DNA of 29,830 bases, from the IMG/VR virus record IMGVR_UViG_3300037193_001542, positions 1-29,830 of that record; one strand, 5' to 3'. Each line of letters begins with the position of its first letter. Position 1 is the stretch's first letter. The DNA is from a virus. Of this stretch, positions 1 to 7,764 are shown in pieces. Made by a program: the position numbers and the translations under genes. The notes under the pieces are model-generated. The model worked only from the letters and a program-made list of their open reading frames with translations, was not told the DNA's origin and searched no databases.

Positions 1-128
1 ACGTTGCCCTTCTTGTAGATGCGGCGCAGCAGGGCGTTGTTCTTGGACACGTTGTCCTTGATGTCCTTGCTGTGCTTGCGGAAGGTCGTGGACACCAGCT
101 CGGTGAACACGCTGTTGGGGGATGCCAT
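1..128 (-). CDS. Major capsid (coat) protein, N-terminal fragment
   Basis: Only the first 42 codons lie in the window; the gene continues past base 1. The product begins MASPNSVFTELVSTTF and continues with a charged stretch ending near KNNALLRRIYKKGN. This N-terminus resembles phage coat proteins that start with a 'PNS.FTE.V.TT' helix and an 'NVSKNNALL' segment (recognition from memory). The position directly after the scaffold gene, with a 31-base gap, is the usual place for the coat gene. The ATG is preceded by GGAG with about 9 bases spacing. The product would form the procapsid shell around the scaffold. Confidence 0.8.
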   Translation of the reverse strand, partial: MASPNSVFTELVSTTFRKHSKDIKDNVSKNNALLRRIYKKGN

Positions 129-159
129 GAGTTGAAGCTCCGAAAAGTTAGGTTACACG

Positions 160-1362
160 TCAGCCCGCGTGTTTGCGACGAATCGCCGCGAGCGTCTCTG
201 CCATCGTGTCGTCCATGCTTCCCGAAGCGGCCGTTCCGCCGCCTTGGTGTCCGCTAGTCCGCGCACCGCCTCGTCCCGCGGCTGCCTTCTCAGCGGCGGC
301 TGCACGTTCCGCGGCTTCCTTGTTGGCCTTCTCGACCGCGTCGGCTTGTTGCCTTGCGATCTCCTTGGCCCGGGTCACCGGGTTCGCCCAGACAGCCTTT
401 TCGTAGGCCTCCTGATGGGACATTTTGCCCCCCGAGCCCCGAATCAGGGCAGCCATGTCGTCTGCCACATCATCGAAGTACGGGTGGGCCGGATCGTTGG
501 CGAAGGCCTCGATTTCCTGGACCATCTTGCTGTGCGCTTCCGCTGCAGCGGCCTGGGATGCCTGAGTGCGCTCGCCCTCGTACCGTTCGAGTCGTGATTG
601 TAGGCTGCCGATCTGTTCCTGCAAGGCCTTGACTTGCGGGTCGGCGTACTCGCCGTTGTTGGGGTCAGCCGGCGATGCGCCGGGAAGCGTCACACCGTAG
701 TCCTTGGCGAGCTTGGCCAGCGCGGCCGACTTCTGCTCCGCCGGGACGTCGTTGCGGCTGAAGAACAGATGGGCGTTGACCAGGTTGCCCACGAACTTCT
801 GCGGCTCGACGCCCGCCTGCTGCAGCTGTTGCGCTACAGGAGCGAGGAACCCCTTGACGGTCTTGGCGAATCCGGCGTCTTCTCGGTACATTGCAAGACC
901 CGAAAACATGTCATTTTCGCGCTTGACGATTTCTTCCCGGAGGTGCTGGGGGATGGTGTGCCAGTCGCTGGCGGCTGCTTGGCTCCAGGTGGTAGGAGCA
1001 GCGGCAGCGGTAAAACGAGCAGGAGTACCACCGCCAGGAACGGGAGCCGGACTCGGAGCTGGTGCCGGACTCGGGGCCGGAGTCGGCGCAGGAGCGGGGG
1101 TAGGCGCAGGAGCAGGCGTCGGAGCCGGGCTCGGAGCAGGAGCAGGTGCCGGGGCTCCGGTGCCATCAGGATGAGGAGCAGGCTTGCGTTCAGCAGTACC
1201 AGCGCCAGTGTCACCCAGTCCCAGATCGTCATTACCATCATCGCCTCCTGAAGTGAAGCCGAGGTCCGCACCGATGGAATCCACCGCTGCCGTCATGTCG
1301 AAACCGCCACCACCGCCAGCATCGTTGTCGTTGAACAGGCGGAACTTTTTGCCCAGAAACAT
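160..1362 (-). CDS. Scaffolding protein
   Basis: A 400-residue protein that should line the inside of the procapsid and leave during packaging. The N-terminus is Gly/Asp-rich and acidic. Residues about 71-109 are an almost pure Pro-Ala tract with Ser/Thr interruptions. The remaining half is mostly charged helix with likely coiled coil near residues 235-275 and an Ala/Lys/Glu-rich stretch near 335-365. The C-terminus is basic (AIRRKHAG), as expected for the coat-binding end of scaffolds. It lies between the zinc-ribbon gene and the coat gene. The ATG follows AAAGGGGATTCAG, a leader nearly identical to that of the small terminase. The call rests on composition and gene order, not on a catalytic motif. 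Confidence 0.8.
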   Translation of the reverse strand: MFLGKKFRLFNDNDAGGGGGFDMTAAVDSIGADLGFTSGGDDGNDDLGLGDTGAGTAERKPAPHPDGTGAPAPAPAPSPAPTPAPAPTPAPAPTPAPSPAPAPSPAPVPGGGTPARFTAAAAPTTWSQAAASDWHTIPQHLREEIVKRENDMFSGLAMYREDAGFAKTVKGFLAPVAQQLQQAGVEPQKFVGNLVNAHLFFSRNDVPAEQKSAALAKLAKDYGVTLPGASPADPNNGEYADPQVKALQEQIGSLQSRLERYEGERTQASQAAAAEAHSKMVQEIEAFANDPAHPYFDDVADDMAALIRGSGGKMSHQEAYEKAVWANPVTRAKEIARQQADAVEKANKEAAERAAAAEKAAAGRGGARTSGHQGGGTAASGSMDDTMAETLAAIRRKHAG

Positions 1363-1373
1363 CTGAATCCCCT

Positions 1374-1805
1374 TTAAGAAGCTTGCACCGGAGTCGAACG
1401 CTCCAGAGTCGTTGTCAGGCCGCCTTCCATCTCCGCCGCCAGGCGGTCACGCTTCTCGGTCGGCAGCTCTGAAATCAACCGATCAGCAGTTTCGTCGATG
1501 CTGGCCTCGAAGGCCGCTTCTTCCCGTTCCAGCCGCCTTGAGTGGGCCTGGGCTTCCCCGGGTTCCAGGATGCGGCAGCCCGTGCGCTTGAGGTTTTCCT
1601 CGTGAGCACGGCGGCCTTCGATCATCCGGCCAGTGACCGGGCATTCGTAAGGCGCATAATCCCCCACGACGTAAGGTGCGCTGACCAGACGGTTCATCGC
1701 GGTATCGCAGTGAAGGCAGGAGACCGTTTTGTGCAGGTCTTCGAGCTTCAGCATCACTTCCCGCTTGCGGTTGCAAGTCGGGCACTTGTAGTCATACAGC
1801 GGCAT
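1374..1805 (-). CDS. FmdB-type zinc ribbon protein
   Basis: A 143-residue protein. The N-terminus MPLYDYKCPTC and the pairs Cys8/Cys11 and Cys30/Cys33 are the signature of the FmdB/CxxC_CxxC regulatory zinc-ribbon family. The rest is charged, mostly helical and Glu/Arg-rich. Phage homologues are often found between portal and scaffold genes; their role is not established. The start was chosen because the family begins MP.Y.Y.C, and because AGGGGACT lies just upstream. The first 14 bases overlap the portal's 3' end. A small hairpin with a UUCG loop precedes the ribosome binding site, with a parallel before the holin gene at 27886. Longer in-frame extensions are arginine/serine-rich and unlikely. 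Confidence 0.85.
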   Translation of the reverse strand: MPLYDYKCPTCNRKREVMLKLEDLHKTVSCLHCDTAMNRLVSAPYVVGDYAPYECPVTGRMIEGRRAHEENLKRTGCRILEPGEAQAHSRRLEREEAAFEASIDETADRLISELPTEKRDRLAAEMEGGLTTTLERSTPVQAS

Positions 1806-3993
1806 TTTGAGTCCCCTGGGCCGAAGCCCCTTGTTGTCCGTCCGGCGAAGCAGGTGCGGGTGCCTGCGGTGTGGTCTTGAGAACCACTTGCATCTGGAGC
1901 TGCTGCATCCTCTGGGCATGCTGCGCGCGGTTGAATTCCGCCTGCATTTCCAGGGCCTCTCGCTTGATCTGGTTGTCCATCTTGGCCAGCTCGAGTTCTT
2001 CTTGCTTGTTCGCGCGCTCTTGCTCGGCGGCTTGCTGCTCCATCTTGAACTTCTGCGCGTCGCGCTCCATTTCGGCCTTGACCTTCTGTGCAGCCGGGTC
2101 TTCCTTGGCCTGCGGTTCCTGCATCGCGCGGAAGGTCTCTTCGACGTCCTCGCCCATGCGGAACTTCTGGATGATGTTCAGCATCAGGGCCTTCGCCGCC
2201 GGGAAGGGCAGGACACCATCCTTGACCATCGGGAAGACACCGTTCAGGAGCTGCGCCATGGCGTTCATCAGCTCGCCGAGTTCCTTCTTGTCTTCCGTGG
2301 CTTCGATGTCCACCGTGCTGTTCGTCTCGATGTCGATGACGAAGTTGCGGATGGTGTCGTTGCGAAGGAAGTTGACGATCTCTTCCCAGGCGGGCTGTGC
2401 CAGCACCTGCTGAGCCTGCGCCGCCCGTTGCTGGAGCTGCTGGGTCTGCGCTTGAGCCTGTTCCGGGGCCATCAGGCCTTGTTGGGCCTGCATCTGCAGT
2501 TGCGGCAGCATGGTCTGCGCGGCCATGAGGGCCTGCTGCGCCTGCTGCTTCTCCGCCATCCGGGGGAACTTCAGCCCCGTCATCTGCTGGAAGGTCTCCA
2601 CCGAGAACTTCTTCGCCGCCAGCTCCGCCTGCATGCGAAAGCACGCCCGGCTGAAGCGCTGGACTTCCTTCTGCATGCGCTTGATCCGCATGGTGCCCCA
2701 GGCCTGCTTCATTTCCTGCGCGCCGAGGGTCTCGGAAGCCTGGCTCGCGCCGAGCATGATGTCCGCCACGCCGCAGATTTTCTGGATCGTGCCGATCACC
2801 TGCTGGCGGTTCAGGTAGAGTTGCTGGAGGGCCGTGACCAGGGTGTCCAGCGGCATCATCCAGATCGACTTTTCCAGGGCTCCGCCGCCCATCGACTGCA
2901 TCGCGGCGACGTTTTGTACGGGCTGCAGGGTGTTCTCGGGCTTGGAGAGGAGCTGGTCTAGGCCTTCCAGCGTGGAGTCGTACATGCCCCGGACTTTGAG
3001 GGCACGAGTCAAGTGCCCGATACGGCGGGTGACGTCGTCCAGCTCCTTCGCCTGCGCCTCGTACATCAGGTAGAGGGTGTTCGGGACGAGGGACTTGATG
3101 CGCGGGGTGAAGCTGATCGGCCGAGGGGCGTTGAAGAAGCCTTCCAGACCCAGCGGGTCGTCGTTTTCCTGGATGAAGGTCGGGAAGCCTTCGCTCAGGT
3201 AGATTTGCTTCTTCGTCCGCTTGTCCCAGACTTCCCAGATATGGGCGAATTTGGCGCCCTGGGCGTCCGCCGGACCCTGGTTGTCGTTTTCCTTGTCCTG
3301 GTCCTGGGAAGGGGAGTGGGTGAGCTTGATCTTGGAGCCCTTTTCCTCGCCGAAGGTGCTGACGCACTCCTCGCGGGTCATGAAGTGCTCGTAAGCCATC
3401 CAGGGCACGTGGGACCACTGCTTGGCATAGCCGAACCGGACCCGGTCCCAGGGCACAGGGTCGCCGCAGACGGTCTCGTACTTGACGCGCTTCTGCTCGA
3501 CGCCAGCCTGATCCAGGGTCTTTTCGAAGTCGGCGTCGTAGCTGAATCGGCACAGGCCACGGCCGGGGACCAGAGCCTCTTGCACAGCGAGCTTCTGCAG
3601 CTCGTCGAACTCCGTGTAGCGCGTGTCGCCGGTGTCCGCCAGGGCCACCAGGGTGTTCTTGATCACCTGCGTGGCCGCGATGGCCAGGGGGTTTTCCTTG
3701 TCGATCTTGCGCTTGACCACCGGCCTGGGCGTGTTGTTGTAAACTGCCGGCGCCAGGGTCTCGGTGTTGGCGTAGAGGATGTTGAAGTCGGCACTGGTGG
3801 CGCTGGAGTCCTCCGCGGCAGCTTTTTCCTGCTCGTAAATCGCCACCACGCGGGAAGCTTCCTTCCGCCACTTTTCCTCCCGCTTCCCAGCGTCATCCAG
3901 CTCCGTCAGCCAGCGCGTGACCTTTTCGTCCCGTGTCAGGGCCGTAGCCGCATCGTCGATTTTGCTGAAGAGCTTCTTGAAGATATCGGCCAT
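1792..3993 (-). CDS. Portal protein (P22-like)
   Basis: A 733-residue protein close in length to P22-type portals (about 725). The dodecameric ring forms the packaging channel at one capsid vertex and binds the terminase. The N-terminal part contains the 'KW..EA..V..IYE' and 'NILYANTETLAPA.YNN.PRP' type segments typical of large podovirus portals. Residues about 480-535 are extremely Gln/Ala-rich and helical. The last hundred residues are a charged Gln/Glu/Lys coiled coil, like the C-terminal barrel of P22-type portals. The ATG is 3 bases past the large-terminase stop, so translation is probably coupled. Its very high GC third positions leave another frame open for about 700 codons; that is a shadow. 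Confidence 0.9.
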   Translation of the reverse strand: MADIFKKLFSKIDDAATALTRDEKVTRWLTELDDAGKREEKWRKEASRVVAIYEQEKAAAEDSSATSADFNILYANTETLAPAVYNNTPRPVVKRKIDKENPLAIAATQVIKNTLVALADTGDTRYTEFDELQKLAVQEALVPGRGLCRFSYDADFEKTLDQAGVEQKRVKYETVCGDPVPWDRVRFGYAKQWSHVPWMAYEHFMTREECVSTFGEEKGSKIKLTHSPSQDQDKENDNQGPADAQGAKFAHIWEVWDKRTKKQIYLSEGFPTFIQENDDPLGLEGFFNAPRPISFTPRIKSLVPNTLYLMYEAQAKELDDVTRRIGHLTRALKVRGMYDSTLEGLDQLLSKPENTLQPVQNVAAMQSMGGGALEKSIWMMPLDTLVTALQQLYLNRQQVIGTIQKICGVADIMLGASQASETLGAQEMKQAWGTMRIKRMQKEVQRFSRACFRMQAELAAKKFSVETFQQMTGLKFPRMAEKQQAQQALMAAQTMLPQLQMQAQQGLMAPEQAQAQTQQLQQRAAQAQQVLAQPAWEEIVNFLRNDTIRNFVIDIETNSTVDIEATEDKKELGELMNAMAQLLNGVFPMVKDGVLPFPAAKALMLNIIQKFRMGEDVEETFRAMQEPQAKEDPAAQKVKAEMERDAQKFKMEQQAAEQERANKQEELELAKMDNQIKREALEMQAEFNRAQHAQRMQQLQMQVVLKTTPQAPAPASPDGQQGASAQGTQNAAV

Positions 3994-3995
3994 GA

Positions 3996-5537
3996 TCAGT
4001 CCTGGTTTTGGCGAGCGAGACGCCGCTGGGTAATGCGGTTGACAATCTCGTTGAATGTGAGTTCAGAGGGGAGTTTGGGCAAGTTTGAGCCTGCAGGCAC
4101 GGGAGCCTTCTTGACCCAGGGCCGGGACATCACGCCATAGCGCCAGTCGTCCGCTGCATGGTCTTCCGCCTCGGTGTCGAGGTCCTCTGCGTGGTCTTCG
4201 TCGTGTTGAAGCGTGGGGATGGTGCGGATCGAGTCCTCACAGGTCTCCAGCACGAACAGCATGGGGTCGGTTTTCGGGCCTTCGGGCTCGTTGGCGAACA
4301 GCGGGATGTTGCCCATGAGCATGCGCATCTGCTGCCAGCCGGGCTCCCGCTTGTTGTCGGCCTTTTTCCACATGCAGCCCTTGATCATCATGTTTTCCGC
4401 GATGCTGGGACCACCGTTGCGGATGAAGATGGAGGGGTCGGCGACGCCGTAAGTGATGTGCTCGCCCTTTTCGCGCTCCAGGATGCCCTGGGCGACGAGG
4501 GCAGCGTCCATTTTCAGGCCCTTATTCGCCCCCGTCGCGCCGTACCACTCGCGGTATCTCAGCAGCGCCCCAACAGGAAGGCCCCAAGTCCCGTCAGAAA
4601 CAGCCCACCAGCCGCAACTGAAAGGCTTCGCCGATCCCCAGTCAAAAGACCGGAATCGAAGAGCGTGCTTAGGAATAGCGTCCAGCCAATCCAGAGGCTT
4701 AACAATGAGATCGCTGTCCCAGTTGTCAAAAAATGCGCCATCGATGATGTTCCAGTTGCCCTCGAGCCAGGCCTTCACGAGCGCCGCGGAGCCGGATTGA
4801 CGCAGACGCAGGATGTACGTCGGGTCATTCCGCATCAGGAGCGCGTTATCACCGATCTTCGAGGGGATGAAGACCCGGCTCAGGCTCACCGTCTGCTTAA
4901 CATGCACGCCAGAGTCCGGATCGAAGTATTCGATATCCGTGGACTCGGTGATGATCTTGAAGCCGCGCGGATCGGGGTCGATGTAGCGCTTCTTGACCCA
5001 GTTATGTCCTGCGCCGCCGGGGTTTCCGGTCAGCCGCATCCCTACCGGGACTCCCGCTCCTGATCGTAGAGTGGCTCGCAGCTTGTCGATGGGTCCAGGG
5101 GAGGGAAAGTTTGTGACTTCCTCCACATAGACTCTAGTATAGCTGTGGCCCTGATATTCTTCCGCGTCCGAATCCTTTTCGAGGTACGCGAACTTGAGTC
5201 GAGCCCCGTTTGCCATTGTCCAGGTCTTCTGCTGCTCATTGTATTTCGCTCCCAGTTTGGGGAAGAGCTGCTTGGTACGCGCAATGACTTCAGCGAGCTG
5301 GACGAGCTTCCGACGGAAGAAGATGCCAATAGCGGCTTCCCCGTAGGTGTTGGAGTGCTCGAGCCAGTCACCGATGGAGGACTCTGTCTTCCCGCCGCCC
5401 CGGGCTCCCCCGTAGAAGACCTCGAAGACCGGACACTGGATCAGCGCGGTTTGAGGGCCCGGCTGGGGCTGCCAGATGACCGTAGGGCCGGCAGCACCTT
5501 CCGAGCGGAGGCCGAGATTGGGCGGGGGAAGGCGCAC
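3996..5537 (-). CDS. terL: Terminase large subunit
   Basis: A 513-residue packaging motor with ATPase and nuclease halves. Walker A is GGARGGGKT at residues 43-51. Walker B is VYVEE at 136-140, followed by the TGN coupling motif at 170-172. The nuclease half has Asp299 in FRSFDWGSAKP, Asp367 in YGVADPS and the acidic run HDEDHAEDLDTE near 445-456. HAADDWRYGVM follows, which is typical of terminase C-termini. The start is GTG with a stop in frame three codons upstream, so it cannot start much earlier; the ribosome binding site is weak. The stretch near 4560-4760 is less GC-rich at third positions than its surroundings. Confidence 0.95.
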   Translation of the reverse strand: MRLPPPNLGLRSEGAAGPTVIWQPQPGPQTALIQCPVFEVFYGGARGGGKTESSIGDWLEHSNTYGEAAIGIFFRRKLVQLAEVIARTKQLFPKLGAKYNEQQKTWTMANGARLKFAYLEKDSDAEEYQGHSYTRVYVEEVTNFPSPGPIDKLRATLRSGAGVPVGMRLTGNPGGAGHNWVKKRYIDPDPRGFKIITESTDIEYFDPDSGVHVKQTVSLSRVFIPSKIGDNALLMRNDPTYILRLRQSGSAALVKAWLEGNWNIIDGAFFDNWDSDLIVKPLDWLDAIPKHALRFRSFDWGSAKPFSCGWWAVSDGTWGLPVGALLRYREWYGATGANKGLKMDAALVAQGILEREKGEHITYGVADPSIFIRNGGPSIAENMMIKGCMWKKADNKREPGWQQMRMLMGNIPLFANEPEGPKTDPMLFVLETCEDSIRTIPTLQHDEDHAEDLDTEAEDHAADDWRYGVMSRPWVKKAPVPAGSNLPKLPSELTFNEIVNRITQRRLARQNQD

Positions 5538-5543
5538 GAGGGC

Positions 5544-5783
5544 TTAGAACTGGATGCCGGCGGGATTTCCAGGGGTGGCGCCAGGGGCAGGCGCGGGAGG
5601 GGCAACGGGTGCGGGAGCCGGGCGGGCTACGGGCTGCTTTCCGCCGGCCAGCCATTGCGCCAGGGGCAGGGGCTGCTGGCCCAGAGCCTGGGCTTCCGCT
5701 GCGTACACCTTGTAGGCTTGCGCGTCCGCCGTGGCGTGGCCAGGCATGATCCGCTTCATCAGATCGAGAATACTTCCGTCCAT
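5544..5783 (-). CDS. Small proline-rich protein between terminase genes
   Basis: A 79-residue product starting MDGSILDLMKRIMPGHATAD. The first half is a plausible helical domain (AQAYKVYAAEAQALGQQPLPLAQWLAGGKQ). The second half is almost entirely Pro/Ala, ending NPAGIQF. It starts 3 bases after the small-terminase stop and ends 7 bases before the large-terminase start, so it belongs to the packaging operon. GGAAAG precedes the ATG. I do not recognise the family. A linker or accessory role in packaging is only suggested by location. A longer upstream start would overlap the small terminase and is less likely. Confidence 0.65.
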   Translation of the reverse strand: MDGSILDLMKRIMPGHATADAQAYKVYAAEAQALGQQPLPLAQWLAGGKQPVARPAPAPVAPPAPAPGATPGNPAGIQF

Positions 5784-5785
5784 TT

Positions 5786-6289
5786 TCAGCTTTCCACCGG
5801 GCGAGCCGGTACATCGATTGCAGGTTCCCCTCTGGCTTGCGCGGCCCACGTCTTTTCGTCCGCCACTTTCGGGGGCAGGGCGACGACGAAGGTGTTGTTC
5901 TGCACGGCGTTCTGCGGCCGGGCGCCCATTCCCAGGGCCTTAGTTGACAGCTCCAGCGTCTTGACGGCCAGATCCGGGTTCCCGGTGGCCTTGAGTTTCT
6001 GCTGCAGCACGTCGAGGGACTGGTCCGCGAGCGCCGCCATCCGGTTTTCCAGATTCTCCCGAATCTCCGGCGTCACCACCTCGTCTTTCCGCGAGGCCAG
6101 TCGGGCCTGGAACGCATCCGACCCCATCACCCGGCTGACCCAGCCCACGCTGTAGTTGAAGTACAGCGCGATGTCGTTTTGACTGATCTCCGGCCGGGCC
6201 AGAATCAGGTCGATCATCGCGTCGTGGGTGTAGCGGACCTTTTGAATCCCATGCTCTTGCCCACTTTTCGTGCCTTGAAGCGACTCCAC
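5786..6289 (-). CDS. Terminase small subunit-like DNA-binding protein
   Basis: A 167-residue protein whose first 60 residues look like a helix-turn-helix: 'THDAMIDLILARPEISQNDIA' is followed by a second helix, 'FNYSVGWVSRVMGS'. A long helical segment follows (about residues 75-120, 'ENRMAALADQSLDVLQQKL') that could mediate oligomerisation. The C-terminus is Pro/Ala-rich. This layout and the position two genes before terL fit a small terminase that recognises the packaging site. The start is GTG, preceded by AAGGGGATTTCA, the late-gene type leader. It is the first gene after the leftward promoter near 6.42 kb. Confidence 0.75.
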   Translation of the reverse strand: MESLQGTKSGQEHGIQKVRYTHDAMIDLILARPEISQNDIALYFNYSVGWVSRVMGSDAFQARLASRKDEVVTPEIRENLENRMAALADQSLDVLQQKLKATGNPDLAVKTLELSTKALGMGARPQNAVQNNTFVVALPPKVADEKTWAAQARGEPAIDVPARPVES

Positions 6290-6410
6290 TGAAATCCCCT
6301 TGTCCGTTTGGCTATCATAGTAGGACGCTTCCTACTCGATGTCAAGCACCAGGGCGTGAAGTTGGGATAGGCGAGGCCGGCGGAAGACTATGCGAGACTC
6401 CCCGACCATT

Positions 6411-6439
6411 ATTCTGGCATAATCCCCCTGGATTCTCAA
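6411..6439 (-). promoter_or_regulatory. Leftward late promoter (sigma70-like)
   Basis: On the minus strand TTGAGA (6439-6434) is followed by a 17-base spacer and CAGAAT (6416-6411). The spacer ends GGGATTATGC, and AATGGTCGGGG follows the -10. The same arrangement and nearly the same bases recur on the plus strand at 9676-9715. Transcription would start near 6404, about 115 bases before the small-terminase gene. On the opposite strand the spacer reads CATAATCCCCC, a -10-like element found in other promoters of this phage. Confidence 0.65.
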
Positions 6440-6612
6440 CCTCCTTTTTTCCATTTTTCAGCCTGGGAGTCTCAGAGTCCTCAAATTCGAAGGCGGAGAG
6501 GTGGGAAAAAGGGGCCTAGCGCGTCCAGGTGGAATGCGCCTAAAGACCTACGCCGCGCCACCCCCTCCTGCCGAAGACCCACCCCGGGGTCAGTGGGGGC
6601 TCACATCGCCAG

Positions 6613-6633
6613 CAGGGGATAAACAGGGGATAA
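6613..6633 (+). repeat. Tandem CAGGGGATAA repeat (DnaA-box-like)
   Basis: Two exact 10-base copies of CAGGGGATAA are separated by a single A, giving an 11-base period. A third copy lies inverted at 7842-7833, in the loop of the large inverted repeat. Read on the other strand each contains TTATCCCCT, which matches the DnaA box TTATCCACA at 7 of 9 positions. They may be initiator-binding sites. Confidence 0.55.
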
Positions 6634-6664
6634 CTACCGTTCGTCGGCGGGCTGAGAAAAGGGG

Positions 6665-6693
6665 TTGCGCTCAGGTCCGCCATCGCCTATAGT
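6665..6693 (+). promoter_or_regulatory. Rightward early promoter candidate
   Basis: TTGCGC, a 17-base spacer and TATAGT (6688-6693). The -10 matches the consensus at 5 of 6 positions and the -35 at 3 of 6. Transcription would begin near 6700 and give a leader of about 165 bases before the gene at 6868. Confidence 0.5.
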
Positions 6694-6775
6694 CCATCCA
6701 TGCCACGGTATCGCCCTGGTCCGGTCCGCCGCTCGTGAGAGCCCTGCCGGTCGATCGTTAACAACTCGCACGGAT

Positions 6776-6809
6776 GCCAGCCCCCCCGCACACGCGGGCA
6801 CCGGCTGGC
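6776..6809 (+). promoter_or_regulatory. Leader hairpin of first early gene
   Basis: GCCAGCC (6776-6782) pairs perfectly with GGCTGGC (6803-6809). Inside it CCCGC and GCGGG form a second stem around ACAC. The element lies in the predicted 5' leader, about 58 bases before the start codon. It belongs to a series of hairpins found before plus-strand genes in this window. Confidence 0.55.
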
Positions 6810-6867
6810 GGTCACGCGCCCATCCGAGGCGCACCAACCCTGACCCATCACACTGAGGATGATCCAA

Positions 6868-7428
6868 ATGACCCAAGCTAACGAAACCAAGCGCCAACCC
6901 GCCATCACCGTGCAACCCCAGACGGTGGTGGATGGGCAACCCCGCGAAGCCGCCATCACCGAAGCCAGCAGGCTGGAGTTGCGGACGGCGGGCGGACAGG
7001 TGCTCCACGCCGACCCGATGCGGATTCCCGAGGCTCTGCACCCGGTGCTGATCCTCCACGGGCTGAAGCAAAAGCTCATCGACGCGGCCGCAATCAGCCG
7101 TGACCCCGAAACGGGCCGCAGCGCGACGATCGATGACAAGTGGGCCGCCGTCACGGCGGTCTGGGAGCGGCTGCTCAGCGGCGAATGGAATGCCGCTCGC
7201 GGCGAAGGCGGCGGCACCGGTGGCCTGTTGTTCAAGGCCCTCTGCCGGATGCAACAGACCAAGACGCCGGAGGCGATCAAGAGCTGGCTGGATGGCAAAA
7301 CCGACAAGGAAAAAGCCGCCCTGCGGCTCAATCCCAAGGTGGCCGCCATCATCGAAACCATCCGGGCGGAGAGCGCCAAGGCCGGCGACATCGACTCCGA
7401 CGCGATGCTGGACGAGCTGGGCGAATAA
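6868..7428 (+). CDS. Conserved early phage protein, paralogue of the gene at 8945
   Basis: A 186-residue protein of unknown function. Its C-terminal 90 residues align with the product of the gene at 8945-9511. Shared features are ERL..GEWN.AR, an 'EK.ALR.NP.V' block, a following 'E.IRAE' helix and the closing tail DSDAMLDELGE. The N-terminal third is different (Gln/Thr-rich, then 'EASRLELRTAGGQVLHADP'). GAGGA lies 9 bases upstream of the chosen ATG; an ATG 9 bases further up overlaps that site and is less likely. It is a single-gene unit: promoter-like sequence and hairpin upstream, strong terminator immediately downstream. Early timing is inferred from position. Confidence 0.85.
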   Translation: MTQANETKRQPAITVQPQTVVDGQPREAAITEASRLELRTAGGQVLHADPMRIPEALHPVLILHGLKQKLIDAAAISRDPETGRSATIDDKWAAVTAVWERLLSGEWNAARGEGGGTGGLLFKALCRMQQTKTPEAIKSWLDGKTDKEKAALRLNPKVAAIIETIRAESAKAGDIDSDAMLDELGE

Positions 7429-7442
7429 GCCCCACTGACAAG

Positions 7443-7476
7443 ACCCCGCAGCCCCCACGGTTGCGGGGTTTTTTTC
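7443..7476 (+). terminator. Rho-independent terminator
   Basis: ACCCCGCA (7443-7450) and TGCGGGGT (7462-7469) form a perfect 8-bp stem with a C-rich loop, followed directly by seven T residues. It lies 15 bases after the preceding stop codon. Confidence 0.92.
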
Positions 7477-7543
7477 TGCCCATTCCCTGGGCGGGCCAAG
7501 GGGCCGAGGTTCCAAGGGTCCTTCAAGCGGGGACTGGGGATTG

Positions 7544-7561
7544 GGTTAGTGGTCACTAACC
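7544..7561. promoter_or_regulatory. Palindromic operator-like site
   Basis: GGTTAGTG and CACTAACC are perfect 8-base inverted half-sites separated by GT. The short symmetric form is typical of a dimeric repressor site rather than a transcript hairpin. A related GGTTAGT occurs in the small hairpin at 7661-7674. No obvious repressor gene is in the window. Confidence 0.5.
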
Positions 7562-7764
7562 GGGCGGAGGGCGGGCGAGGCGATGGCGGCGGGTGCCGGC
7601 CGAAAAACAGCCCCACGGAGGCCCCTAATCGGCCGTTTGAGCGGGTTTCGCCATTCCCGCATGGTTAGTACCATCCTCGCCCTCAAACGCCGCCACGGCC
7701 CCAAAATCCCGGAAAGTGTAACCAGCTGGAGTATCCGAGATTCGGTCAGCCCTGGTCAGCGGAT

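Larger units (their letters stand above)
6290..6867. other. Divergent intergenic control region
   Basis: This 578-base gap separates the leftward late genes from the rightward early genes. It holds the leftward promoter at 6439-6411, two copies of CAGGGGATAA at 6613-6622 and 6624-6633 (11-bp period), the rightward promoter-like sequence at 6665-6693, and a double hairpin at 6776-6809. One 63-codon reading frame starts at 6501, but it has no clear ribosome binding site and an unconvincing composition, so I do not call it a gene. A packaging site would also be plausible here next to terS, but nothing in the sequence proves it. Confidence 0.7.

Noticed and set aside
1754-3871. Open frame of about 700 codons in another frame within the portal gene
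   Set aside because: It is Arg/Gly/Pro-rich, without recognisable motifs, and arises from GC-rich third positions; the portal frame has clear family features.
6501-6692. 63-codon plus-strand frame in the divergent control region
   Set aside because: No clear ribosome binding site, unusual Arg/Pro composition, and it runs through the predicted promoter.
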